Assembly: GCA_021769555.1 (NCBI GenBank)
Contig: JAETSR010000004.1
Location: 124,001 to 188,000 of the forward strand
Length of the DNA stretch: 64,000 nucleotides
From: Clostridiaceae bacterium
GTDB lineage: Bacteria > Bacillota > Clostridia > Oscillospirales > Acutalibacteraceae
Direction: 5' to 3'
Numbering within the stretch: the first letter of the stretch is position 1; each line of letters starts with the position of its first letter. The position numbers and the translations under genes were made by a program. Positions 40,152 through 47,894 of the stretch are shown here, piece by piece. The notes beneath the pieces were generated by a model that had not been told where the DNA came from, did no database searches, and saw only the letters and a program-made list of their open reading frames with translations.

Positions 40152-41174
40152 ATGAAGATTTTGGTAACAGGCGGCGCGGGGTACATCGGCAGCCACACAG
40201 TGGTGACCCTTCTTGAGCAGGGCCATCAGGTGGCGATAGTTGACAACCTCTGCAACAGCAAAAGGGCTGCGGTGGAGCGGGTAAAAAAGATTACCGGCAA
40301 GGACGCGGCCTTCTATGAGATAGACGTGCGGGACGAGGAGAAGCTCCGGGAGGTCTTCATAAAGGAGGAGCCCGAGGCGGTCATACACTTCGCCGGGCTC
40401 AAGGCCGTGGGCGAGTCCGTCCGCGAGCCGCTCATGTACTATGAGAACAACCTGAACTCCACCCTTGTGCTTTTGAAGGTCATGGAGGAGCAGGGCGTGA
40501 AGAACATCATCTTCTCATCCTCGGCCACAGTGTACGGCGAGCCCGCAACCGTGCCCATCAAGGAGGACTTCCCCCTGCCCACCAGCGCCAACTGCCCCTA
40601 CGGCAACACGAAGCTCATGATAGAGCACATCCTGGAGGACTACGCCGTGGCCCATAAGGATTTCAGCCCGGTGCTCCTTAGGTACTTCAACCCTGTGGGC
40701 GCCCACGAGAGCGGCCTTTTGGGCGAGGACCCCAACGGCATACCCAACAACCTGGCCCCCTATATCGCCCAGACCGTTGTGGGCAAGCTTGAGAAGCTCC
40801 ATGTCTTCGGCGACGACTACCCCACCCCCGACGGCACCGGCGTGCGGGACTATATCCACGTAGTCGACCTGGCCGAGGGCCATGCCGCCGCCTTAAAGCT
40901 CTTCGAGAACGGCCCCTGCGGGGTGAAGATATATAACCTCGGCACCGGGCACGGGGTCTCCGTCCTTGAGATGGTGGCCGCATTCTCCAAGGCCGCGGGC
41001 AAGCAGGTGCCCTATGTGATAGACCCCCGCCGCCCCGGGGACATCCCCACCTGCTACGCCGACTGCTCCCTGGCCGAGAAGGAGCTGGGCTGGAAGGCGA
41101 AGAAGACTGTGGACGACATGTGCGCCGACACCCTGCGCTGGCAGAAGATGAACCCCAATGGCTTTGAGGATTAA
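40152..41174 (+). CDS. galE: UDP-glucose 4-epimerase
   Basis: This 340-residue short-chain dehydrogenase interconverts UDP-glucose and UDP-galactose. NAD motif GGAGYIGSH (residues 7-15); catalytic SSSATVYG and YGNTK (YxxxK); RYFNPVGAHESG; terminal GDIPTCYADCSLAEKELGWK. Full length. The Shine-Dalgarno is GGCGGG, weak, upstream of the ATG. It overlaps maf by 17 bp. Confidence 0.96.
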   Translation: MKILVTGGAGYIGSHTVVTLLEQGHQVAIVDNLCNSKRAAVERVKKITGKDAAFYEIDVRDEEKLREVFIKEEPEAVIHFAGLKAVGESVREPLMYYENNLNSTLVLLKVMEEQGVKNIIFSSSATVYGEPATVPIKEDFPLPTSANCPYGNTKLMIEHILEDYAVAHKDFSPVLLRYFNPVGAHESGLLGEDPNGIPNNLAPYIAQTVVGKLEKLHVFGDDYPTPDGTGVRDYIHVVDLAEGHAAALKLFENGPCGVKIYNLGTGHGVSVLEMVAAFSKAAGKQVPYVIDPRRPGDIPTCYADCSLAEKELGWKAKKTVDDMCADTLRWQKMNPNGFED

Positions 41175-41730
41175 CGAGCGGATAGTCCTGGCCTCCCAGT
41201 CCCCGAGCCGCCGTATGCTGCTTGAGCAGGCAGGGGTGGACATAGAAGTGATAGTCTCCGGCGCGGACGAGACAGTCCCCGAGGAGTACACTCCCTCAGA
41301 GACCGTGGAGTGCCTGGCACAGCGCAAGGCCGAGGCCGTGGAGAAGCTCTGCCCGGGCCGAGCCATAATAGCCGCCGACTCCGTTGTGAGCATAGACGGA
41401 ATGATAATCGGCAAGCCGGAGGACGACGAGGCCGCAGAGAGGACCCTCAGAAGGCTTTCCGGTCGCACCCATAAGCTCTATACCGGGGTATGCCTGAGCG
41501 TAAGGGGAAAGCGGCAGGTCTTTCATCAGGTCACCGACGTGACCTTCTATGAGCTCACCGGCGAGGAGATAGCCGAGTATGTCAGGATGGGCGAGTCCAC
41601 CGGCCGTGCCGGGGGCTACGGCATAGAGGGCATAGGGGTCATGCTTGTGAAGGAGATATGCGGGGACTACCCAAATATAGTCGGCCTGCCGGTAGCCGAG
41701 ACCCTGCGCCGCCTGAGGGATATGCTCTGA
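41158..41730 (+). CDS. maf: Maf family nucleotide pyrophosphatase
   Basis: This 190-residue pyrophosphatase probably hydrolyses dTTP/UTP or modified nucleotides. N-terminal LASQSPSRRMLLEQAG, catalytic AADSVV, KPEDDEAA, and GGYGIEGIG. Starts inside galE (overlap 17 bp), so translation is coupled. Maf is often linked to cell-shape genes, but not here. Confidence 0.95.
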   Translation: MALRINERIVLASQSPSRRMLLEQAGVDIEVIVSGADETVPEEYTPSETVECLAQRKAEAVEKLCPGRAIIAADSVVSIDGMIIGKPEDDEAAERTLRRLSGRTHKLYTGVCLSVRGKRQVFHQVTDVTFYELTGEEIAEYVRMGESTGRAGGYGIEGIGVMLVKEICGDYPNIVGLPVAETLRRLRDML

Positions 41731-41751
41731 AAATAAATATGCGAACCAAAA

Positions 41752-41785
41752 GACCACTCCCGGCGTAGGATAGCAGGGGGTGGTC
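41752..41785 (+). promoter_or_regulatory. Hairpin that includes the yunB ribosome-binding site
   Basis: GACCACTCCC (41752-41761) pairs with GGGGGTGGTC (41776-41785) over 10 bp with one U-G pair. The right arm is the Shine-Dalgarno of yunB, 5-7 nt before its ATG at 41791. In RNA this would hide the site. The hairpin has no T-run on the plus strand, so it does not look like a terminator there. Confidence 0.55.
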
Positions 41786-41790
41786 TTGGT

Positions 41791-42423
41791 ATGCGGTACA
41801 TAAAGAGGGTATTCCCGCGAAGATACCGGCGGGCGGGGGGAAAGCGCCGGTGGGTGCTCTGGCTGGGGCTTGCCCTGGTTATTATAGGCGTGCTCTGTGA
41901 GCGGGCGACATCCGGCGTCTCCCCGGAGCTCATACAGGAGGCGGCAAGGGGCTATGTGCTCGAGTGCATTTCAAAGGCAGTGGACGCGGAGCTGGAAGAG
42001 GATAAGGCCCCCTTCGTAACCGTTGAGCGGGAGAGCGGCGGGCAGGTGGCCCTGCTCAGCGCGGACCAGGAGCGGCTCAACAGCCTTAGGGCGGGGGTCC
42101 TTGAGCGGCTGTCCCGCTCCCTGAGGGGGAAGGCCACTGTCTATGTGCCCGTGGGCAGCCTTACGGGGGTGGGCCTCTTTAACGGCAGGGGCTTCCCTGT
42201 GCCCATAAAATTACAGCTTGAGGGCTCGGCCACAGTGGAGTTCTCCACAGAGTTCACCGGCGCGGGGCTCAACCAGACCTGCCACAGGCTCATGATGACC
42301 GTGCGGGTCAGGGCCTGCTCGCCCTCAAGACGCTTTGAGACCTCGGTGGAAACAGAGGCTTCAACGGTGCTCTCGGAGACGATGGTGGTGGGCGACGTGC
42401 CGAAGCTCAGCATACAGCCGTAA
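41791..42423 (+). CDS. yunB: Sporulation protein YunB
   Basis: This 210-residue mother-cell membrane protein of unknown biochemical role is made during sporulation in Bacillus. A basic N-terminus and one transmembrane helix (residues 21-37) precede a soluble part with VYVPVGSLTGVGLFNGRGFPVPIKLQ and the C-terminal HRLMMTVRVRA... ETMVVGDVP. The ribosome site is inside a hairpin. A terminator follows at 42429. Confidence 0.9.
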   Translation: MRYIKRVFPRRYRRAGGKRRWVLWLGLALVIIGVLCERATSGVSPELIQEAARGYVLECISKAVDAELEEDKAPFVTVERESGGQVALLSADQERLNSLRAGVLERLSRSLRGKATVYVPVGSLTGVGLFNGRGFPVPIKLQLEGSATVEFSTEFTGAGLNQTCHRLMMTVRVRACSPSRRFETSVETEASTVLSETMVVGDVPKLSIQP

Positions 42424-42428
42424 GACAA

Positions 42429-42455
42429 AAAGGCCGGGGCGGGACCCCGGCCTTT
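42429..42455. terminator. Bidirectional terminator
   Basis: The 11-bp stem AAAGGCCGGGG/CCCCGGCCTTT has a 5-nt loop and lies between convergent genes. Confidence 0.9.
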
Positions 42456-42457
42456 CG

Positions 42458-42856
42458 CTATCTTGTGGGCTGGTGCAGGAGCTTTTTCAAATCCTCCGGG
42501 GACATCTTCGAGCGGTACAGCTGTTCCTCTCCCTCAAAGTGGAAGTCCACATAATCCCCGTTGATGTCCACAACGGCAGTCGGCCCGGGCTGGCCGTCCC
42601 TTGTGACGGTGCAAGTCAGGTCGGGATAATATGCAAAAAGCGAGATATCCTTATCAAGGGGCAGGGCGTCCTCGGTGAGGGCGGCGAAGGCCTCAATCCG
42701 CTGCCTGCTCTTTTGTGTGCCGGCGTTCAGGTGCAGGAGCTTTGTGTGCAGGCCGTAGCCCTGGGATACGTCCAGCTGCAGGGAGTCCGGCGCCGTGCAG
42801 CCGGGGAGGGCCGTGAGTATAATAAGCGCAGATATAGCGCATAGTATCCGCTTCAA
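42458..42856 (-). CDS. Putative lipoprotein (132 aa)
   Basis: A signal sequence with lipobox LPGC (Cys20) is followed by a small soluble domain that includes LFAYYPDLTCTVTRDGQPG and VDINGDYVDFHFEGEEQ. The TTG start at 42856 follows GGGAGG at good spacing. I do not recognise the family. It has its own promoter. Confidence 0.7.
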   Translation of the reverse strand: MKRILCAISALIILTALPGCTAPDSLQLDVSQGYGLHTKLLHLNAGTQKSRQRIEAFAALTEDALPLDKDISLFAYYPDLTCTVTRDGQPGPTAVVDINGDYVDFHFEGEEQLYRSKMSPEDLKKLLHQPTR

Positions 42857-42892
42857 AAAATGACCTCCCTTATGGTGAAAATCATGTATACT

Positions 42893-42921
42893 ATTCTACA
42901 GTATGCAAAGGAAAATGTCAA
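42893..42921 (-). promoter_or_regulatory. Sigma-A promoter for the lipoprotein at 42.5 kb
   Basis: TTGACA (42921-42916), a 17-bp spacer and TAGAAT (42898-42893) lie on the minus strand. Confidence 0.75.
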
Positions 42922-42924
42922 GGC

Positions 42925-43407
42925 CTAGAGCACCCGCCTGAGCTTTCCCCCGCAGGGGCACCTGTACCGCCAGGGGCACTTCACCGCCTTTGACATGCGC
43001 ATACGCTCTATCCGCGCCCCGCAGCTCTGGCACTCCAAGATATATTTTACCTCCTCATGGCGAAGGGGCCCCTCTGTGCCCTCCGTCTTGACGGTGCGCT
43101 CTATTTTATACCCCAGCTTCTCATTCACAAGCCGGGCGTAGGCCTTCCACCGCTCCCCGTGGTCCCGGCACTTGGGGCAGGTGTGCAGCAGCTCGTGCAC
43201 AAGGGTCTGCTTTAGCAGGGCCTCATCATCCAGCACTCTTTCAGACACCTCTATCCAGTACCTGCCGCCCTGATAATAGCAGCAGCCGAGCCGCCTTTTC
43301 GCCCGGGTATTTACCCTTACCCCCGGCAGCAGCTTTCCCGATACCGGTATGCCCAGGGCAAGAAGCTCTGAGCGGAGCATTGCCATGAGGCCGTCAAGTT
43401 CTTCCAC
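42925..43407 (-). CDS. SprT-like zinc metalloprotease domain protein
   Basis: This 160-residue protein has HELLHTCPKCRDHG, the HExxH zinc site of SprT/Spartan-like peptidases, and C-terminal zinc-ribbon cysteines (CQSCG, CPWRYRCPCGG). This family is related to eukaryotic Spartan, which cleaves DNA-protein crosslinks; the bacterial role is unclear. I use GTG 43407 (AAGGGGGG at 8 bp). A TTG at 43434 would be further upstream. Confidence 0.87.
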   Translation of the reverse strand: MEELDGLMAMLRSELLALGIPVSGKLLPGVRVNTRAKRRLGCCYYQGGRYWIEVSERVLDDEALLKQTLVHELLHTCPKCRDHGERWKAYARLVNEKLGYKIERTVKTEGTEGPLRHEEVKYILECQSCGARIERMRMSKAVKCPWRYRCPCGGKLRRVL

Positions 43408-43465
43408 TTCATGCGCCCCCCTTCCGCAGTCCAATTATATCAGGGGCGGGGGAGCTTTGCAAGCG

Positions 43466-44146
43466 TCAGTCCATTCCAGGCTGCTTTTTTATTATGAGCT
43501 GCCTGCCGTCGGTGCGAAGGGTCATTATGAAGACCTCGGAGAGCTCAGCCCCCTGGCATTTCAGCTGCTCCCTGAGCCAGTGGGGGTCCCTGCCGCAGAG
43601 CTTTAAGGAGTGCTCCGAAATATGCCCGTCGCTTATCACCACCACCTCAAGGGCCTCGGCAGGGGCCTTCACCCCCGCCTGCTTGGGGGTGAGGGAGTCG
43701 GCAGAGGCCTTTTTCAGCACGCTCAGCTTTCCGTTTGTCTCAACTATGGCGTAGGCCACGTCCTCAAGGGCAAAGGCCCCCGCAAGGCGCAGCTCCTCGA
43801 AAAGGTCCTCGGTGCTCATGCGCAGGCGGCGCATTTGGTCCTGGAGGACCCGCCCGTTCTCTATCACCACCATTGGGCTGCCGCAGACGGCCTGCCTGAA
43901 TTTGCCGCTTTTGAGCATAAATAAAGACACCACTATCTCACAGACTACCAGCACCAGCATAGGTATAAGGCCGTTCCAAAGGGGGTCGTCGTGCTGCTGG
44001 ATGGGCATGACGGCAAGCTCGGATATGAGCAGCGTCACCACCAGCTCCGAGGTCTGCAGCTGGCTTATCTGCCGCTTTCCCATTAGCCGCACGCCTATTA
44101 AAATCGCCGTGTACATAACCACGGTGCGCATAAGAGTTATCAGCAT
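43466..44146 (-). CDS. DUF421 membrane protein (YetF/YkjA type)
   Basis: This 226-residue protein has three N-terminal transmembrane helices, the signature GKRQISQLQTSELVVTLLISELAVMP and a cytoplasmic C-terminal domain (NGRVLQDQMRRLRMSTEDLFEELRLAG). Function not established; Bacillus homologues are spore-associated. The ATG at 44146 follows AGGAG; the in-frame ATG at 44158 is part of that site. It is divergent from the gerA operon. Confidence 0.9.
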   Translation of the reverse strand: MLITLMRTVVMYTAILIGVRLMGKRQISQLQTSELVVTLLISELAVMPIQQHDDPLWNGLIPMLVLVVCEIVVSLFMLKSGKFRQAVCGSPMVVIENGRVLQDQMRRLRMSTEDLFEELRLAGAFALEDVAYAIVETNGKLSVLKKASADSLTPKQAGVKAPAEALEVVVISDGHISEHSLKLCGRDPHWLREQLKCQGAELSEVFIMTLRTDGRQLIIKKQPGMD

Positions 44147-44271
44147 AGTTCTCCTCATTTCAAAAAGTTTTATATCACTCCGGTATTATCCCTCGCCCGT
44201 GCCGGGTTTATCCGCATAATCCCCCCGTATCTGTTCAAACTATCCCTTATCTGAAACTGGGAGGCGGGGAA

Positions 44272-45726
44272 ATGGAGAAGGTTTCGGCAGTCCTTTCCGA
44301 GAATAAAAAATACCTTCAGGGGGAGTTTGAAAACTCCATGGACTTTATGATGAGGGAGCTGGACCTTGGGGGCGCCGGCGCGGCCCTTTTCGCCCTGGAC
44401 GGCCTTGTGAGCAAGCAGACCATCACCCTGAGCATACTGAACCCCCTGATGGAGGCGGAAGAGCTCCCCGGGCGGGGGACAGAGCAACTCATGCACATCG
44501 AGCGGGCGGTGCTCGGGGCCGTTGAGCAGAAGCGCGAGACGAAAATGGACCAGATACTGCTCCTTCTGATGAGCGGCTTTGCGGTGCTCATAATAGACGG
44601 CTGCGAGGAGGCCCTTGTCTTCGGCGTCCAGGGCTTCGAGAGCCGGGGCCCGGACGAGCCACAGAACGAGGTCATGCAGAGGGGAGCCAAGGACGGCTTT
44701 AACGAGAGCTATCAGAACAATATGGCGATGATACGCCGGCGGATGAAGACCTCCTCCCTGAAATTTGAAAAGGCCGAGGCGGGGAGCCGGAGCCATACCC
44801 CCCTGGCTATATGCTACCTTGAGGGCGTGGCCAGCCCGGAGATACTCGCGAAGGTGAAGGAGCGCCTGAAAAGCTGCACCCTGGACACTACACTGGGGGC
44901 CGGCTACCTTACCAGCTTCCTGGAGCGGGGCGGGGTGTTCAGCGGCGTGGGGCAGACCGAGCGCCCGGACGTGGTATGCGGAAAGCTTGAGGAGGGGCGC
45001 ATAGCCATCCTGGTGGAGGGCACCCCCAGCGCCATAATAGTCCCCTTTCTTTTCGTCGAGAATTTCCAGACCCTGGACGACTACCTCACCCGGCCGTTCT
45101 ACGGCACGTTTATCCGCTGGCTGAAATACGCCGCCTTCTTTCTGAGCACCTTCCTGCCCGGGCTCTATGTTGCCATCGCCACCCACCACCCGGAAATGCT
45201 CCCGGAGGCCCTTTTATTGAAGATATCCGAGTCCGAGTCCCAGACGCCGTTCCCTGTAATGGCCGAGACCCTGATACTGTACTTCTTATATGAGGTCCTG
45301 AGAGAGGCGGGGCTCCGCGCCCCCAGGTCCCTCTCCGCCACGGTGAGCATAGTGGGCGGCCTTGTGGTAGGGGATACGGCGGTGTCCGCGGGGCTTGTGA
45401 GCGCGCCCTCCCTGATGGTAGTGGCCCTCACGGCCATAGCGGGGTACGCCGTGCCGAGGCTCTATGAGCCCCTGGCCCTCCTTCGCCTGGCTTTCCTGCT
45501 GGCGGGGAATTTCCTGGGGGTATGGGGCGTGATGATAGGCCTTGTGCTGCTGCTTATGGACCTCTGCGGAACAGACAGCTTCGGCGTGCCGCTCATGTCG
45601 CCCGCGGCGCCGTATAACGGCCGGCTGGCCTTTAGGGACGTATTCGTGCGCGCGGGCTGGCGGCGGCTGGCAAAGGGCAGCGCAAACGTCCGAAACATGC
45701 CCGGCAGCAGAGAGATTGGCGAATAG
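44272..45726 (+). CDS. Spore germination receptor subunit A (GerA/GerKA type)
   Basis: This 484-residue protein is the A subunit of a germinant receptor in the spore inner membrane. A large N-terminal soluble half (NTD) with SSLKFEKAEAGSRSHTPLAICYLEGVA is followed by the membrane half. Signature stretches: ALLKISE-type LLLKISESESQTPFPVMAE, EVLREAGLRAPRSLSATVSIVGGLVVGDTAVSAGLVS, and AGYAVPRLYEPLALLR. First gene of gerA-B-C type operon. The Shine-Dalgarno is GGGAGGCGGGG. No sigma-G promoter could be recognised by eye. Confidence 0.95.
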   Translation: MEKVSAVLSENKKYLQGEFENSMDFMMRELDLGGAGAALFALDGLVSKQTITLSILNPLMEAEELPGRGTEQLMHIERAVLGAVEQKRETKMDQILLLLMSGFAVLIIDGCEEALVFGVQGFESRGPDEPQNEVMQRGAKDGFNESYQNNMAMIRRRMKTSSLKFEKAEAGSRSHTPLAICYLEGVASPEILAKVKERLKSCTLDTTLGAGYLTSFLERGGVFSGVGQTERPDVVCGKLEEGRIAILVEGTPSAIIVPFLFVENFQTLDDYLTRPFYGTFIRWLKYAAFFLSTFLPGLYVAIATHHPEMLPEALLLKISESESQTPFPVMAETLILYFLYEVLREAGLRAPRSLSATVSIVGGLVVGDTAVSAGLVSAPSLMVVALTAIAGYAVPRLYEPLALLRLAFLLAGNFLGVWGVMIGLVLLLMDLCGTDSFGVPLMSPAAPYNGRLAFRDVFVRAGWRRLAKGSANVRNMPGSREIGE

Positions 45727-45738
45727 GGGGAAAGAGAA

Positions 45739-46809
45739 ATGGTCCGCACAAAGATAAGCCCTGCACAGTTCTTCACAGCTATGTTCGTGTCCCATATCCT
45801 TGTGACTATAGCCCTCAACGCCCAGTATACCGGCGGGGAGAGCATACTGGACAATATTATTTCCTGCATTATTTCTATGATACTGGCCGCGCTCATCTCC
45901 GTGCCTATATGGCTCTGCCAAGGGCGCGGCAGCGTGCCGGAGCTGGCGGTGGGCTCCATGGGTAAAATGGGCGCCATAGTGCCCATAGCCTACTGGCTCT
46001 ACTTCCTGCTGGCCGGGAGCTCGTCCCTTACGCTGTTCCAGATATTTCTGATGGACACGGTGAACCCCGGCTTCTCGGCGGGCATGGTGACGGCGGCAGT
46101 GACGGGCGTGGCCCTGTACGGCGCGTTGAGGGGGATAGAGACGGCGGCCCGGTGCGCCTCGTGCGTGCTTATCGCAATGCTGCTGGGGTGCGGGCTGGTG
46201 TTCGGCATAGTGGCCGTGCGCTTCGACCCGAAAAACCTTGAGCCGCTCTTTCAGTACGGATATTCCCAGACGGCAAAGGGCACGGCCCTGTTCCTGGCCC
46301 GGACCTCCCTGTTCGCGGACATGGCGGTGCTCCTGCCCCAGGTTCAGGGGAAAAAGGGGAGGGGCTTTCTCTGGTGGGCGCTGGGGGTGACGGCCTTTGT
46401 GTCCCTCACAATCCTGCTCATAGCCGGCTGCCTGGGGCGCTATGCCTATACCCAGAATTTCCCTGTGTACGTGCTGGCGTCCCTGACGGAGGTGCGCTCC
46501 CTTCAGCGGCTGGACGCGGTGTTTACAGGCGTTTGGATAATGGGGCTGATTATCAAGCTGGCGGTGGATATGTACGCCTGCCGGGTGTGCTTCCGGGCTG
46601 TCTCAGGCGGGCGGGAGAAAAAATGGCCGGTATGGGTGACAGGGGTGCTGCTGGTCCTTCTGGCATGGCTGGCTGTGGGAAATTCCGGGGTGCAGGGCTG
46701 GCTGCTGGACCCCTGGACCCTGTGCATATGCGCGGCGGCTGTGGGGGCGGGGCTGCCGCTTCTGGCCCTTATAGGGGCCGCAATTCGGGGAAAGGGGGCA
46801 AAAAAATGA
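45739..46809 (+). CDS. Spore germination receptor subunit B (GerB permease)
   Basis: This 356-residue protein of the amino-acid permease superfamily is the B (ligand-sensing) subunit. Ten hydrophobic helices; N-terminal ISPAQFFTAMFVSHIL; no soluble domain. It starts 12 bp after the A gene and overlaps the C gene by 4 nt (ATGA). Confidence 0.93.
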   Translation: MVRTKISPAQFFTAMFVSHILVTIALNAQYTGGESILDNIISCIISMILAALISVPIWLCQGRGSVPELAVGSMGKMGAIVPIAYWLYFLLAGSSSLTLFQIFLMDTVNPGFSAGMVTAAVTGVALYGALRGIETAARCASCVLIAMLLGCGLVFGIVAVRFDPKNLEPLFQYGYSQTAKGTALFLARTSLFADMAVLLPQVQGKKGRGFLWWALGVTAFVSLTILLIAGCLGRYAYTQNFPVYVLASLTEVRSLQRLDAVFTGVWIMGLIIKLAVDMYACRVCFRAVSGGREKKWPVWVTGVLLVLLAWLAVGNSGVQGWLLDPWTLCICAAAVGAGLPLLALIGAAIRGKGAKK

Positions 46810-47888
46810 GAAAAGCGGGCGTAATCCTGCTGGCTTTCGCGATATGTATCAGCCTGTCCGGCTGCAATTATCCGGAGCTCTATGAGCGGGTGCTCATACA
46901 CGGCATAGGCGTGGACTGGACCGGAGAGGGCTATAGGGTGACTGTGCGCTCGTCCGCGTCGGCTGGGGACGAGGGTGAGGAGCTCTTCACCTGCGAGGGG
47001 GAGACTGTGCTCCAGGCCCTGTCGGACCTGTCCCTTTCCACCGGCCGGGAGCCCTTCTACTCCCATAACTATCTTGTGGTCTTCGGCCTGGACTGCGCCG
47101 AAAACGGCCTTGACGACTGCCTTGACTTCTTCGTGCGGTATTATAACACCCGCCCTGCGGTGAAGATGTTCCTCTCTCTCACCACCGCCGAGGAGGTGCT
47201 CTCCTGTGGGAAGGACGGCAGGCTCATGAAGATGTCCCAGCTCCAGGCCCTGGGCCGGGGCGGGCGGTACAACGGCCAGGCGGCTGAGGTGGAGATACTG
47301 GACTTTGTGAACGCCGTGAAGGGGGAGGGCTCATCACCTGTGCTACCGGTGCTCCGGGCGGGGGAGGAGGGCGTTGAGGTCTTCGCCACGGGCTTTTTCA
47401 GCGGCTGCAAATTGGCGGGCCTTATGGACCTCAGGGAGACAAGGGGCTGGCTTGCGGCCATGGACAGGCTGAAGACGGGGGAGCTCACGGTGGACGGACC
47501 CCGCGGCGGCACGGTTACCCTGAGCCTTCGGGACGTGTCCGGGAAAACAGACGCAGACGGCTCAGATTTTAAAATAGAACTTGAGGTGGACGCGGACATC
47601 AGCTCCGCGGACCGCGCGGAAATGGAGGCCCCGGACGCCTACGCTGAAATAGAGGACTCCGCCCGAGAGCTTTTGGAGGGCGAGGTCCAGGGGGCCATAG
47701 ACCGGGCGGTGACAGGGAGCGGGTGCGATATTTTCGGCTTCGGCAGCCTCCTTTACAAAAAGGAGCCGGAGTTCTGGCGGGAGAACAAAGAAAGCTGGCC
47801 GGACCTGATGAAGGAGTGCCAGTATCAGGTGTCGGCCAGCGTAAAGGTCAGGCGGCTTGAGCAGGAGAACAGGAACGGGATAGACTAG
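46806..47888 (+). CDS. Spore germination receptor subunit C (GerC lipoprotein)
   Basis: This 360-residue lipoprotein is the C subunit. Signal sequence with lipobox LSGC (Cys20), followed by NYPELYERVLIHGIGVDW, the usual GerC start. Later YSHNYLVVFGLDCAENGLDDCLDFFVR and the C-terminal Ger domain ISSADRAEMEAPDAYAEIEDSA. The ATG overlaps the B stop. A longer frame extends upstream through gerB but is a shadow. The operon ends next to convergent asnB with no terminator seen. Confidence 0.93.
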   Translation: MRKAGVILLAFAICISLSGCNYPELYERVLIHGIGVDWTGEGYRVTVRSSASAGDEGEELFTCEGETVLQALSDLSLSTGREPFYSHNYLVVFGLDCAENGLDDCLDFFVRYYNTRPAVKMFLSLTTAEEVLSCGKDGRLMKMSQLQALGRGGRYNGQAAEVEILDFVNAVKGEGSSPVLPVLRAGEEGVEVFATGFFSGCKLAGLMDLRETRGWLAAMDRLKTGELTVDGPRGGTVTLSLRDVSGKTDADGSDFKIELEVDADISSADRAEMEAPDAYAEIEDSARELLEGEVQGAIDRAVTGSGCDIFGFGSLLYKKEPEFWRENKESWPDLMKECQYQVSASVKVRRLEQENRNGID

Positions 47889-47894
47889 GGCAGA

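Noticed and set aside
44159-44271. Sigma-G promoter for the gerA-type operon
   Set aside because: I saw no convincing pair of -35 and -10 elements at proper spacing (the CATAATC near 44214 lacks a matching -35).
46374-46805. Extension of the gerC frame upstream
   Set aside because: It lies inside gerB in another frame; ATG 46806 with signal peptide and lipobox is clearly the start.
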